NCBI RefSeq assembly: GCF_039851975.1
Contig: NZ_CP156660.1
Span: forward strand, 1,989,035 to 2,053,034
Origin: Desulfoscipio sp. XC116
Lineage (GTDB): Bacteria; Bacillota; Desulfotomaculia; Desulfotomaculales; Desulfallaceae
Direction of reading: 5' to 3'
DNA length: 64,000 bases
Under the pieces are notes generated by a model. The model had not been told where the DNA came from. It saw only the letters and a program-made list of their open reading frames with translations, and ran no database searches. The translations under genes were made by a program, and so were the position numbers. Positions 1 to 8,054 of the stretch are shown piece after piece (position 1 is the stretch's first letter; the number at the start of each line of letters is the position of its first letter).

Positions 1-310
1 TATACCCGGCAAACCCGGACTGCCGCCGTAAAATGCGCAGGCAGGTGGCATGAAAGGTAAACACCCATAAATCATGTACCAGCTCGGGCACTGCGGCCGC
101 AATCCTCTCCCGCATCTCCCGGGCCGCCTTATTGGTAAATGTGATAGCTAAAATATTATAAGGGTCGACACCTTTTTCCAAAAGCAAATAAGCAATTCTG
201 GTGGTGAGTACCCGTGTTTTGCCGCTGCCCGCCCCGGCCAGCACTAAAAGCGGCCCCTCACTGTAAGTAACTGCTCTTTTCTGCGCCTCGTTAAGCGCGG
301 TTAGATCCAT
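1..310 (-). CDS. pcrA: ATP-dependent DNA helicase PcrA/UvrD, N-terminal part (runs off the window)
   Basis: Superfamily 1 3'-5' DNA helicase used in repair and replication-fork maintenance. Only the first about 103 codons are inside the window; the gene continues past base 1. Translating the minus strand from an ATG at 310 gives a start reading [14 protein letters not shown], then the Q-motif region, the Walker A motif AGAGSGKT, and the motif Ia region [11 protein letters not shown], the standard N-terminus of PcrA/UvrD. A GGAGG-like site (AATGGAGGATATT) precedes the ATG. It lies downstream of hisI in the same direction, separated by about 170 bp with a hairpin, so it is probably a separate unit. 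Confidence 0.9.
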   Translation of the reverse strand, partial: MDLTALNEAQKRAVTYSEGPLLVLAGAGSGKTRVLTTRIAYLLLEKGVDPYNILAITFTNKAAREMRERIAAAVPELVHDLWVFTFHATCLRILRRQSGFAGY

Positions 311-383
311 AATATCCTCCATTTTTATTTTTTACGAAAGTACGGCAATGCATGTGTGTGAAAGCGGATTGTATCAACGTTAC

Positions 384-407
384 ATTAAAATGCCACCTCG
401 CGGTGGC
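384..407 (-). terminator. Hairpin at the end of the his operon
   Basis: On the minus strand the inverted repeat GCCACC-GCGA-GGTGGC (bases 407 to 392) is followed by ATTTTAAT. The stem is perfect but the T-run is short, so this is a weak intrinsic terminator or attenuating hairpin between hisI and pcrA. Confidence 0.45.
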
Positions 408-483
408 TTGAAGATAGTGATATGTCAACAATTTGAACTTTTATGTCCAATAGATTATCGAAGATTATCGAGCGGCAGCAGTT

Positions 484-891
484 TTACTGTTTACCTTCTT
501 TGCCGTACACTTTTTCGGGATCAAACAGGGGCTCTCCCTTTACGGTAACTGTACCGTCCTCTGACAATGCGTAATGGAAACAGCTGTAATATCCCTCATG
601 GCAGGCGGCTCCCTTTTGTTCCACCAGCAGAAGCAAAGTATCCCGGTCACAGTCAAAATACATTTCCTTTATTTTTTGTACGTTGCCGGACGATTCCCCC
701 TTGTGCCAGAACTTTTGCCGGCTCCTGCTCCAGAACCAGGTTTCGCCGCTGGAAAGCGTTCTGGCCACCGACTCGCTGTTCATATAAGCCATCATCAGAA
801 CTTCCTTGGTTTGTACATCCTGCACAATGGCCGGTATTAATCCGTCGCTGTTATATTTTAGTTCTTCAGGTTTTATTTGCTTTACCTGCAC
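484..891 (-). CDS. hisI: Phosphoribosyl-AMP cyclohydrolase (HisI, no HisE domain)
   Basis: Third step of histidine synthesis: opens the purine ring of PR-AMP; cytosolic metalloenzyme. The 135-residue protein shows the family core with the metal-binding aspartates D80, D82 and D84 (DCDRD) and the zinc cysteines C81, C97 and C104 (GAACHEG...SCF). The length matches a stand-alone HisI; the phosphoribosyl-ATP pyrophosphatase (HisE) often fused or adjacent is absent. It is last in the operon and separated from hisF by a 110-bp gap filled by a mobile hairpin repeat. Confidence 0.95.
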   Translation of the reverse strand: MQVKQIKPEELKYNSDGLIPAIVQDVQTKEVLMMAYMNSESVARTLSSGETWFWSRSRQKFWHKGESSGNVQKIKEMYFDCDRDTLLLLVEQKGAACHEGYYSCFHYALSEDGTVTVKGEPLFDPEKVYGKEGKQ

Positions 892-905
892 CTTGGCTAC
901 ACCTC

Positions 906-1019
906 AGTTTTTATCAAATTCCAAGACTTCCACCCTCTATAAGTGGAAGTCTCTATTTTCAGGCGGGGCAAAATCCCCATCTGAAACCCCGATGTTCAGC
1001 TTTAGCTGAACGAGTTCAT
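906..1019 (-). repeat. Hairpin-rich repeat, copy A (overlaps hisF 3' end)
   Basis: About 115 bp shared with 17068-17184 and, in its distal half, with 11047-11100. Read on the minus strand it has three consecutive hairpins: GTTCAGC/GCTGAAC, a GGGG...CCCC stem, and a stem of the GACTTCCAC type with a TATAGA loop, then CTTGGAATTTGATAA. The arrangement resembles the right end of IS200/IS605-type or related non-autonomous elements, but no transposase is attached. It starts inside the last codons of hisF. Confidence 0.75.
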
Positions 1020-1772
1020 GCGCACGGGCACATTATGTTGCCGCAAATACTGTTTGGCCTCGGCAATGGAGTAGGTGCCAAAATGGAAAATGGATGCCGC
1101 CAGAGCCGCGTCAGCCTCGCCAAGCGTGAGTCCGTCCACAATATGGTCCAGATCGCCGACCCCGCCGGAGGCAATTACCGGTATCTGCACAGCCTGTGCG
1201 ACAGCCCTGGTTAATGGTATATCATAACCGTCTTTAGTACCGTCCCGGTCCATGCTGGTTAACAATATCTCACCGGCCCCCGATTCCTCCATTTGCTTTG
1301 CCCAGGATACGGCGTCAATGCCGGTGGGGGTACGGCCTCCATGAATATATACTTCCCATTCATTTGCTCCCGCACGCCGGGCATCTATAGCTACCACAAT
1401 GCACTGACTGCCGAACCGGGACGCCGCTTCGGCGATCAACCGGGGGTTTTTCACTGCGGCAGTATTTATAGAAACCTTATCGGCACCGGCGGAAAGCATG
1501 GCCCGGATATCCTCCAGAGTGCTGATCCCGCCGCCTACCGTATATGGTATAAAAACCTCGGCAGCCGTGCGGTAAACCATGTCCAATACAGTTTTGCGTC
1601 CCTCGGAGGAAGCGGTGATATCCAAAAAAACCAGCTCGTCCGCACCCTCCCGGTCGTAAAATGCGGCCAGCTCCACCGGGTCCCCCGCATCTCGCAAATT
1701 AACGAAGTTGGTGCCCTTGACCACACGTCCGCCGGTAACATCAAGGCAGGGGATGATTCTTTTCATTAACAT
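1002..1772 (-). CDS. hisF: Imidazole glycerol phosphate synthase, cyclase subunit HisF
   Basis: Condenses PRFAR with ammonia delivered by HisH, giving imidazole glycerol phosphate and AICAR, which feeds back into purine synthesis. Half-barrel repeats are evident, with catalytic aspartates D11 (PCLDV) and D130 (VAIDAR) and phosphate loops GGGI and ASGGVG. The 256-residue length is normal. The ATG at 1772 overlaps the hisA stop; an in-frame ATG at 1766 is an alternative. The oddity is the C-terminus: after VPVR the last five residues MNSFS and the stop are encoded by the inserted hairpin repeat. Confidence 0.96.
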   Translation of the reverse strand: MLMKRIIPCLDVTGGRVVKGTNFVNLRDAGDPVELAAFYDREGADELVFLDITASSEGRKTVLDMVYRTAAEVFIPYTVGGGISTLEDIRAMLSAGADKVSINTAAVKNPRLIAEAASRFGSQCIVVAIDARRAGANEWEVYIHGGRTPTGIDAVSWAKQMEESGAGEILLTSMDRDGTKDGYDIPLTRAVAQAVQIPVIASGGVGDLDHIVDGLTLGEADAALAASIFHFGTYSIAEAKQYLRQHNVPVRMNSFS

Positions 1773-2512
1773 GATACAGAATGCTCCCCTTTCGCCAAGG
1801 CCAGGGCTTCATCGATATTTACCGTGCCGGCGTACAGCGCCTTACCAACAATGACCCCTTCCACACCCAGAGGGGCCAGTTCATTTAAGGCAACTATATC
1901 ATCTATAGTCGATACGCCGCCCGAGGCAATTACCTTCATCTTGCTGGATAACGCCAACTTTTTAATAGCTTCTACATTAGGCCCCTTTAAAGTACCGTCA
2001 CGGGAAATATCAGTGAATACCACCCTGGTGACTCCCATTTGGCTGATTTCACCGGCCAGTTCCAGCGCATCCTTTTCCGCAGTCAGTCCCCATCCTTCAA
2101 TAGCCACTTTACCATTGCGGGCGTCAATGCCCACCACAATATGTTCGCTGCCGAAACGTGTACAGGCATCCGCTACCAATGCCGGGTTCTGGATGGCCAC
2201 CGTGCCCAAAATTACCCTGGATACACCCATTTGCAGCAAGCGTTCTACGGTAAGCAAGTCGCGAATGCCGCCGCCTACTTGCACGGGTATATTTAACGCC
2301 TTAATAATTTCCTGAATGGTTTCCAGGTTCTTGGGTGATCCGGCAAAGGCGCCGTCCAGGTCAACCAGGTGCAGCAAGCGGGCTCCGCTGCCCTGCCACA
2401 CCCGGGCTACGGCTGCCGGATCATTGGAATAAATAGTTTCGTGGTCCAGTTTACCCTCCACCAGGCGTACACACTTCCCAGCCCGCAGGTCTATAGCCGG
2501 GATAATTAACAT
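1766..2512 (-). CDS. hisA: ProFAR isomerase HisA
   Basis: 1-(5-phosphoribosyl)-5-[(5-phosphoribosylamino)methylideneamino]imidazole-4-carboxamide isomerase, an Amadori rearrangement on a (beta/alpha)8 barrel. Catalytic aspartates D8 (PAIDLR) and D130 (VGIDAR) are present, as are the paired phosphate-binding loops QVGGGI and IASGGV. The length of 248 residues is typical. It overlaps the 3' end of hisH by a few bases and its stop overlaps the hisF start, so the three genes are translationally coupled. Confidence 0.96.
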   Translation of the reverse strand: MLIIPAIDLRAGKCVRLVEGKLDHETIYSNDPAAVARVWQGSGARLLHLVDLDGAFAGSPKNLETIQEIIKALNIPVQVGGGIRDLLTVERLLQMGVSRVILGTVAIQNPALVADACTRFGSEHIVVGIDARNGKVAIEGWGLTAEKDALELAGEISQMGVTRVVFTDISRDGTLKGPNVEAIKKLALSSKMKVIASGGVSTIDDIVALNELAPLGVEGVIVGKALYAGTVNIDEALALAKGEHSVSC

Positions 2513-3117
2513 TTTTCAACCAACCTCCCAAAATTCTCTAAGATGCGCAGGCCCAGGGCACTGCTTTTTTCCGGGTGAAATTGAATACCGTATACATTGT
2601 CCTTGGCGGCTACGGAAGTAAATTCCATGCCATACTCGGTGGATACCGCCGTTAATTCCGGATCGGCAGGCTCCACATAATAGGAATGAACAAAATAAAA
2701 CGCGGCATGCTCGGGTATGCCCTTAAAAAGCTGACAGGGCTTTTTATATGTAAGTGTGTTCCAGCCCATGTGCGGAATTTTGAGCCCTGGCGGCAAGCGT
2801 CGCACCCGGCCGGGAAATATCGCAAGTCCTCTGGTAGTACCCCATTCCTCGCTGTATTCAAACAGCAGCTGCAGTCCCAGGCAAATGCCTAAAAAAGGCT
2901 TGCCTGCGGCAATTACATTGTGTATAGCGTCTGCCATGCTATGTGCCGTAAGATTTTGCATGGCATCGGAGAATGCCCCCACGCCGGGCAAAACCACTCC
3001 CGAGGCCTTTTCCAGCACCTGCGGGTCAGAGGTAACTTCCACGCTCACGCCCGTTTTTTCAAATCCCTTGGCTACGCTGCGTAAATTACCCATACCGTAA
3101 TCAATAATGGCAATCAA
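2506..3117 (-). CDS. hisH: Imidazole glycerol phosphate synthase, glutaminase subunit HisH
   Basis: Class I glutamine amidotransferase that supplies ammonia to HisF. I place the start at a TTG (3117) rather than a longer upstream frame: it yields the canonical N-terminus MIAIIDYGMGNLRSV, has AGAGGG about 11 bases upstream, gives the normal 203 residues, and avoids overlapping hisB. The nucleophile C79 (GICLGLQ) and the His-Glu pair (FHPEKSS) are intact. hisB ends 25 bases upstream. Confidence 0.95.
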   Translation of the reverse strand: MIAIIDYGMGNLRSVAKGFEKTGVSVEVTSDPQVLEKASGVVLPGVGAFSDAMQNLTAHSMADAIHNVIAAGKPFLGICLGLQLLFEYSEEWGTTRGLAIFPGRVRRLPPGLKIPHMGWNTLTYKKPCQLFKGIPEHAAFYFVHSYYVEPADPELTAVSTEYGMEFTSVAAKDNVYGIQFHPEKSSALGLRILENFGRLVEKC

Positions 3118-3142
3118 AAAAGTTTTCCCTCTTTCTTCCCGA

Positions 3143-3742
3143 TTAAAGTACACCTTTAGTGGAAGGCAGTCCTCTATGGGGGTCTTTAATTTCAGCGGCC
3201 AGGCGTAAAACACGACCCAGCCCTTTAAAAACAGCTTCTATGATATGATGAGTGTTTCTGCCTGCCAACAGGCGCACATGCAGAGTTAACGCACCATTCA
3301 CGGCCAGGGCACGTAGGAATTCCTCTACCAGCTCGGTGTCAAAATCCCCCACTTTAGCGGCGGGCAACGGCAGATCAAAGGCCAAATAACCACGCCCGCT
3401 AAAATCCAGAGCCACCGCCACCAGGGCTTCATCCATAGGCAGGAGCACGTGTCCGTATCTTTCTATACCACGCTTTTCTCCCAGCGCTTTTTTCAGCGCC
3501 TGCCCCAGACAAATACCTATATCCTCCACGGTGTGATGAGCATCCACTTTCAGGTCACCCCGGGCGTGCAATTTAAGCTGCATGCCGCCATGCTTGGCCA
3601 GCAGCTCCAGCATGTGATCCAGAAAGCCAACGCCGGTATTGATATCGGAATGTCCCGTATTGTCCAAGGTCATATGCAGAGATATACAAGTTTCCTTTGT
3701 TTCCCGGTTGATTTCCGCACTGCGTATATTTTTTGTTTCCAT
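3143..3742 (-). CDS. hisB: Imidazoleglycerol-phosphate dehydratase HisB
   Basis: Manganese enzyme that dehydrates imidazole glycerol phosphate to imidazole acetol phosphate. The 199-residue protein is the monofunctional form without the phosphatase domain of enterobacteria. The duplicated metal-binding signatures are visible (DAHHTVEDIGI near residue 70 and NTHHIIEA near residue 165), together with the N-terminal GFLDHMLE segment. The ATG directly follows the hisC TGA with no gap, implying coupled translation. Confidence 0.96.
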   Translation of the reverse strand: METKNIRSAEINRETKETCISLHMTLDNTGHSDINTGVGFLDHMLELLAKHGGMQLKLHARGDLKVDAHHTVEDIGICLGQALKKALGEKRGIERYGHVLLPMDEALVAVALDFSGRGYLAFDLPLPAAKVGDFDTELVEEFLRALAVNGALTLHVRLLAGRNTHHIIEAVFKGLGRVLRLAAEIKDPHRGLPSTKGVL

Positions 3743-4825
3743 TCAATCTTTCTCCCCCAGTACTGTAATAACCTGCCGCAGTGAACGTAAAAAAATCATA
3801 TTTTCCTCCGGCCGCCCCACAGATACCCGCAGGTATTGGGCCAGTAACGGGTCTCCAAAGCTGCGCACCAGCACGCCTCCCGCCAGCAAACCGCTAAATA
3901 CATCCTTCGCCGGGTAAGCGGTTTTGAACATTAAATAATTAGCCTCGGAGGGCAGCGCCTCAACATCGGGCATTTGCTGCATAGCGTTATATAAATCATC
4001 CCTCTGCCGGATAATTTCCGACACTTGCCCGGCAAAAATATCCCGGTGCTGCAGTACGGTCAGCGCGGCTAATTGGGAAAAGGTGTTTAAGTTAAACGGC
4101 TGCTTTACTTTAAAAAGATAGTTCAGCACCTGTGGACAGGCGAATAAGTAACCGACCCTCAAACCGGCCAGTCCGTAGGCTTTGGAAAAAGTACGCAACA
4201 GGACCAGGTTGGGGTATTTATTCAATAGCGGCAGAAAATCCGGACCGCCAAATTCAACGTAGGCCTGATCGACTACCACGGGACACGGGCAATTATCCAA
4301 CAAGGACTGTACTTGTTCTAATGTGGCGGAATTGCCGGTGGGGTTATTGGGCGAACAGAGCACCACTAAAGCCGCCTTGCGGCCGGCCCGAATAATTTCC
4401 GGCACATCCAGGTCAAAATCAAGCCGCCTGGGTATTTCCACTATTTCGGCCCCGGCCACCCGGGCATGAATGCCGTACATAGAAAAGGTAGGCACGGCAA
4501 TCACCACCCGGTTGCCGGCGCCAAAAGTCAACATCAGGTCTAAAATAAGCTCATCCGAACCGTTGCCCACCATAATGTGGCCGGCCCCAACACCGTGCAA
4601 GCGGGCCAATTCCCGTACCAACTGCCGCGCCATAGCATCGGGATACCGGGTAAACGACTGCGGATTCAGCATTTCATTGATGGCCTGTCTTACCTCGCCT
4701 GGAAAATCATAAGGGTTTTCATTGGCATTAAGCCTGACTACCTCCGGATAGGTTACCTCTGCATAGGGAACCAGCTCCTTGAGCCCTTCCCGCACCAAAA
4801 GACCCGGGTTGAATTGTTTGTGCAT
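3743..4825 (-). CDS. hisC: Histidinol-phosphate aminotransferase HisC
   Basis: PLP-dependent class I/II aminotransferase converting imidazole acetol phosphate to histidinol phosphate. The 360 residues carry NENPYDFP near residue 36, the SPNNPTG loop, the D-Q-A-Y motif (VVDQAYVEF), and the PLP lysine in TFSKAYGLAGLRVGY. Its ATG overlaps the hisD stop (TGATG), and GGAAGG precedes it inside hisD. The family also acts on aromatic substrates, but the operon position makes histidine synthesis the clear role. Confidence 0.96.
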   Translation of the reverse strand: MHKQFNPGLLVREGLKELVPYAEVTYPEVVRLNANENPYDFPGEVRQAINEMLNPQSFTRYPDAMARQLVRELARLHGVGAGHIMVGNGSDELILDLMLTFGAGNRVVIAVPTFSMYGIHARVAGAEIVEIPRRLDFDLDVPEIIRAGRKAALVVLCSPNNPTGNSATLEQVQSLLDNCPCPVVVDQAYVEFGGPDFLPLLNKYPNLVLLRTFSKAYGLAGLRVGYLFACPQVLNYLFKVKQPFNLNTFSQLAALTVLQHRDIFAGQVSEIIRQRDDLYNAMQQMPDVEALPSEANYLMFKTAYPAKDVFSGLLAGGVLVRSFGDPLLAQYLRVSVGRPEENMIFLRSLRQVITVLGEKD

Positions 4826-6207
4826 CAGCGTCCTTCCCCTTTCCCCGGGCTATTCCGCCGCCGGTTAAAGCTGCTGTCCAGGCTGTCAACATTGCTTTTA
4901 TCAACATCAGCCGGCTTGTCGGACGGCACCGCTAATCTGCATTGCACGGAGGCCGCATGAGCGTCAAGCCCCTCGGTAGCCGCCAGGGTCATAATATGCT
5001 CGCCGTCCCGAGCCAGTGCATGAGGTGAATACCCGATCAAACTGGTCTTTTTCATAAAGGTATCCACGTTGAGGGGGGAGAAAAACCTGGCCGTACCGCC
5101 TGTAGGCAGTACATGATTAGGACCGGCAATGTAGTCGCCCACGGGTTCGGGTGAAAAATGTCCCAGGAAAATCGCTCCGGCGCTATTCACCGACCCCAGC
5201 CAGCGGTACGGGTCCTCCACCAGCAGTTCCAAGTGTTCCGGAGCGAATGAATTGGCCACCCGTACGGCTTCATCCAAAGTGGCCGTGATAATAATAGCTC
5301 CTCTTTCATTAATTGATTTTTCGGCTACTATGCGCCGGTTCAATTTAGCCAACTGTGCACTGAGTTGCTGTCGTACTTTTTCGGCCAGCTCGGCCACCGG
5401 CGTCACCAATATCGCTGAGGCCATTTCATCATGCTCAGCCTGGGCCAGCATATCGGCAGCCGCAAATTCCGGCCTGGCCGATGCATCAGCCACAATAAGC
5501 ACTTCACTGGGACCGGCCAGCATATCAATATCCACCGTTCCAAAAACTTGCCGCTTGGCCGCTGTTACATAAATATTACCCGGACCGGTTATTTTATCTA
5601 CCCGGGCAATGGTTGGAGTGCCATAGGCCAACGCAGCCACGGCCTGAGCTCCGCCCGCCCGGTATATCTCGGTTACCCCCGCCTCGGCGGCCGCTACCAG
5701 TGTATGGGGGTTCACCGCACCGCTGCGGTCGGGCGGTGTAGCCATCACTATTTGCCTTACCCCCGCCACAGCGGCGGGTATCGCGTTCATCAGCACTGAG
5801 GATGGATACGACGCCTTACCTCCGGGCACATAGATACCTACCCTGTCAAGAGGTGCAATTATCTGGCCCAGCATGGTACCGTCGGGCTGCGGATCTATCC
5901 AGGAATTGCGCAGCTGGCGGCTGTGATAACGATAGATATTTTGGGCGGCCACACGCAGTGCCGTTAAAAAACGATCACTTACTTTCCGGTAGGCAGCCTT
6001 TATTTCAGATTCCTTCACTGGCAGGCCGGAAGGCGTCAAATCCGTGGCGTCCAAGCGGTTGGTTATGGCGCATAATTGTTCATCTCCACCGTCCCGAACG
6101 GCACTGATAATATCTTTAACAACGTTTTCAACTTTTTCCAGGTCCACGGTTCTATTTTGCAATAGTTCGGACAGGGCCTGATCAGTTGACCTTATTATGC
6201 GAATCAA
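4825..6207 (-). CDS. hisD: Histidinol dehydrogenase HisD, with a C-terminal tail
   Basis: Zinc-dependent NAD enzyme for the last two oxidations, histidinol to histidine. The frame reads 460 residues with the signatures PGGKASYPSSVLM, KITGPGNIYVTAAK, DMLAGPSEVL and the C-terminal TGGTARFFSPL. Family proteins usually end near residue 425-435, just after EGLDAHAASV; here about 30 polar residues follow, rich in D, S, N and K, with no recognisable domain. It starts with TTG preceded by GGGGGAC. It is the first enzyme gene after the regulator; hisG and hisZ are missing. Confidence 0.95.
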   Translation of the reverse strand: MIRIIRSTDQALSELLQNRTVDLEKVENVVKDIISAVRDGGDEQLCAITNRLDATDLTPSGLPVKESEIKAAYRKVSDRFLTALRVAAQNIYRYHSRQLRNSWIDPQPDGTMLGQIIAPLDRVGIYVPGGKASYPSSVLMNAIPAAVAGVRQIVMATPPDRSGAVNPHTLVAAAEAGVTEIYRAGGAQAVAALAYGTPTIARVDKITGPGNIYVTAAKRQVFGTVDIDMLAGPSEVLIVADASARPEFAAADMLAQAEHDEMASAILVTPVAELAEKVRQQLSAQLAKLNRRIVAEKSINERGAIIITATLDEAVRVANSFAPEHLELLVEDPYRWLGSVNSAGAIFLGHFSPEPVGDYIAGPNHVLPTGGTARFFSPLNVDTFMKKTSLIGYSPHALARDGEHIMTLAATEGLDAHAASVQCRLAVPSDKPADVDKSNVDSLDSSFNRRRNSPGKGEGR

Positions 6208-6280
6208 AAAATGTCCCCCTTTAATACATTAAAGCATTGCTACAATAAAATATTAAAGCAGTATCACTTCACTGTCAACA

Positions 6281-6601
6281 CTAATTTTTGCCTTCGCCCG
6301 CGGTGTCAGGCTTGTCCAGCCTGTCCAGCACTATTTTATAGCCATCCGCGCCATAATTCAGAGATCTCTTTACTCTGCTGATGGTGGCTGTACTGGCTCC
6401 CGTGCGTGAGGCAATTTCACCGTAGGTAAAATTACCCTGCAGCATTCTGGCCACCTCCAGCCGCTGAGCCATAGTTTTTAATTCTGTAACTGTGCATACA
6501 TCCTCAAAAAATTGATAACACTCGTCCGTATTTTGCAACTGTAATATAGTTTCAAAAAGTTGATCCAACAAGGGATCGCGCAATTTTCCGGTGTAAGCCA
6601 C
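6281..6601 (-). CDS. YerC/YecD-type TrpR-like regulator (candidate his repressor)
   Basis: 106-residue helix-turn-helix protein of the TrpR/YerC-YecD family. The segment VCTVTELKTMAQRLEVARML followed by YGEIASRTGASTATISRVKR is the family helix-turn-helix. Related regulators in Firmicutes commonly sit at the head of histidine operons, and this one is 73 bp upstream of hisD in the same direction, so control of the his operon by histidine is a reasonable inference; no operator could be assigned. The start is GTG at 6601 with GGGAGG upstream. A possible promoter (CTGAAA, 16 bp, TATTAT) lies in the 60 bp before it. Confidence 0.85.
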   Translation of the reverse strand: MAYTGKLRDPLLDQLFETILQLQNTDECYQFFEDVCTVTELKTMAQRLEVARMLQGNFTYGEIASRTGASTATISRVKRSLNYGADGYKIVLDRLDKPDTAGEGKN

Positions 6602-6752
6602 CTTTCTATTCCTCCCGGGTTTAAATAATACATATTTAGGTTGTTATTTCAGTTTGCCTAATATGCAGTTCGACAACCCACAAACAAATCCTTTTTTTTG
6701 GTAAAGTGCTAAAATTAAAAAAAACGATAAACTCTGCCCCTCTTACACTTCT

Positions 6753-6771
6753 TGGCATCATCGAGATGCCA
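6753..6771. repeat. Short inverted repeat
   Basis: TGGCATC-ATCGA-GATGCCA forms a perfect 7-bp stem just outside the IS-like right end. It could be a terminator-like or element-end hairpin; no T-run follows on either strand. Confidence 0.35.
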
Positions 6772-6796
6772 TCATTGAGCTTAATAATATGGCAGG

Positions 6797-7112
6797 TGAA
6801 CCTCCTCCGGGACGAGCCCGGAGGCTTCTTCTCGGAAGTTTCTCATTTCATTGAGAACTGCCCTGGCAAAGCAAGGTCTTATACTCTCTCGTGAGCTACA
6901 GCACTGTGTTAGCACAGCCCTGGCCCGGTCCATGGGCATCTACTGCTCATCGTAGATACGTTACGCAGCATTTTTTGCTGTTACCACCTTCGGTCGTATA
7001 TATTCTACCTTTTCAGGCATTAACCGGCCCTTGGTAAAATTCCCGTTAACCGACTTGGTGTTGCGTTTACGAACATACTCTGCAAGCAAGCGATTTTCCT
7101 GAGGAATAAATG
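6797..7112 (-). mobile_element. Decayed IS200/IS605-like (tnpB-type) 3' end
   Basis: On the minus strand a reading frame opens after a stop near 7128, runs about 53 codons (KFNPFIPQENRLLAEYVRKR and on) and ends at a TAA near 6970. It is followed by about 170 bp of hairpin-rich sequence closing with AAGCCTCCGGG-CTCGTCCCGGAGG and AGGTTCACC. A GC-rich hairpin plus GGAGGTTCAC is typical of the right end and guide-RNA region of tnpB (IS1341-type) elements. I do not recognise the protein tail itself, so this is an interpretation. Nothing else is visible between this and the his regulator. Confidence 0.45.
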
Positions 7113-7124
7113 GATTGAATTTAG

Positions 7125-7138
7125 GTCATAATTATGAC
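7125..7138 (+). promoter_or_regulatory. Palindromic operator candidate of the toxin-antitoxin operon
   Basis: GTCATAATTATGAC is a perfect 14-bp palindrome lying 32 bp before the antitoxin start; its centre resembles a -10 box. Type II antitoxins typically bind such palindromes to autoregulate. The strong site AAAGGAGG (7154-7161) follows. Confidence 0.6.
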
Positions 7139-7169
7139 ATAATTAACTCACCGAAAGGAGGCCGATTGT

Positions 7170-7430
7170 ATGCCGCGGATTATTCCCATCAAAGACTTAA
7201 AAAAGACGAGCGAGCTTTCCGCCCTTTGCAAAGAGGTTAAAGAGCCGGTGTTTATCACGAAAAACGGCTATGGCGATATGGTGATTATGAGCATGGAAAC
7301 CTATGAGAAAACCATGTTTTTGAACGACGTCTATCGCAAGCTGGAAGAAGGAGAACGCTCCATCAAAGCGGGCGAGGTCATGGACGGCTTCGATTCTCTG
7401 AAAGAGGTCAGGACAAAACATGGGCTATAA
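7170..7430 (+). CDS. Type II antitoxin, Phd/YefM (RelB-like) family
   Basis: 86-residue antitoxin. The N-terminal part has the Phd/YefM pattern, with PIKDLKKTSELSALCKEV followed by the hallmark EPVFITKNGYGDMVIMSMET (short beta strands and the M-S-M-E-x-Y motif); the charged C-terminal third would wrap the toxin. It has a perfect AAAGGAGG site and overlaps the toxin gene by 11 bases, the usual coupled layout. It is on the plus strand, opposite the flanking his and pur operons, and sits beside element debris, so it looks acquired. Confidence 0.9.
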   Translation: MPRIIPIKDLKKTSELSALCKEVKEPVFITKNGYGDMVIMSMETYEKTMFLNDVYRKLEEGERSIKAGEVMDGFDSLKEVRTKHGL

Positions 7431-7731
7431 GCTGATTGTTTCCAAGGACGCCCACCGGGATGTTGACGAGATCGCCGGATATATCGTCCATGAGCTGAAA
7501 AGCCCGCAGGCCGCCTCCGGCTTTCTTGACGATGTGGAAAAAAGCTACCGCTCCCTTGTGGCGAATCCCCGCCTGTTCGCGCTTTGCCAGGATGCAAAGC
7601 TCCGGCGGGAAGGATACAGGAAGGTCGTCATTAAAAACTACCTTGTCCTGTACCGGATTGACGAGGAAAAGAAGACCGTGTATGTCGTCCGTGTCGTTTA
7701 CGGACCGCGCAACTACCCGGATTTATTGTAA
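7420..7731 (+). CDS. Type II toxin, RelE/ParE family
   Basis: 103-residue toxin of the RelE/ParE superfamily: an N-terminal helical hairpin (SKDAHRDVDEIAGYIVHEL), then the basic beta-sheet with RREGYRKVVIKNYLVLYRID and VYVVRVVYGPRNYPDLL, matching the family's G-Y-R-x-x-x-x-x-N-Y-x-x-x-Y core. RelE-type members cut ribosome-bound mRNA and ParE-type members poison gyrase; sequence alone does not separate them here. The frame appears intact. It overlaps the antitoxin and is closed by a strong terminator. Confidence 0.9.
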   Translation: MGYKLIVSKDAHRDVDEIAGYIVHELKSPQAASGFLDDVEKSYRSLVANPRLFALCQDAKLRREGYRKVVIKNYLVLYRIDEEKKTVYVVRVVYGPRNYPDLL

Positions 7732-7740
7732 GGGACGGCA

Positions 7741-7781
7741 AAGCGCCGGTATGGATACCGCTTCCATACCGGCGCTTTTTT
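7741..7781 (+). terminator. Intrinsic terminator after the toxin gene
   Basis: AAGCGCCGGTATGGA-TACCGCT-TCCATACCGGCGCTT followed by a T-run: a near-perfect 15-bp stem, 10 bases after the toxin stop. It would close the toxin-antitoxin transcript. Confidence 0.9.
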
Positions 7782-7786
7782 GCGTC

Positions 7787-8045
7787 CTACGCGCAGGGCA
7801 TCATTAGCCATTCCCGGAGCATACATACGCAGGGTTCATTCCCGAAGGGCACAAGATGAAAATGGCACTCGGCGTAGACCGTGCGCTTATCGTCGATGTC
7901 CACGCCATACGCCTTGCAGAAATAATAATCCCAATCCCGCATGATACAGCGTGGCCGGACAAGCGCCTCGCGCTGTTCAACCGTGAGGCGCTTGTTGTTT
8001 CTCAGCGCCGCCAGCGCCTTGTAAAGCTGTGCCTCTGTTAATTAA
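7787..8045 (-). pseudogene. Headless fragment of an unrecognised gene
   Basis: An open minus-strand frame of about 84 codons begins right after an in-frame TAA near 8048, without a start codon, and ends in TAG at 7787. It reads LTEAQLYKALAALRNNKRLT, later DWDYYFCKAYGVDIDD and CHFHLVPFGNEPCVCM. The coherent, well-composed protein sequence suggests the C-terminal piece of a real gene truncated by the insertion that placed it 10 bp from the purD stop. I do not recognise the family. Confidence 0.5.
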
Positions 8046-8054
8046 ATACGTCGG

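Noticed and set aside
567-1214. 215-codon open frame on the plus strand over hisI and hisF
   Set aside because: Antisense shadow of two well-recognised enzymes; composition (many R, P, C, W) is typical of a non-coding frame.
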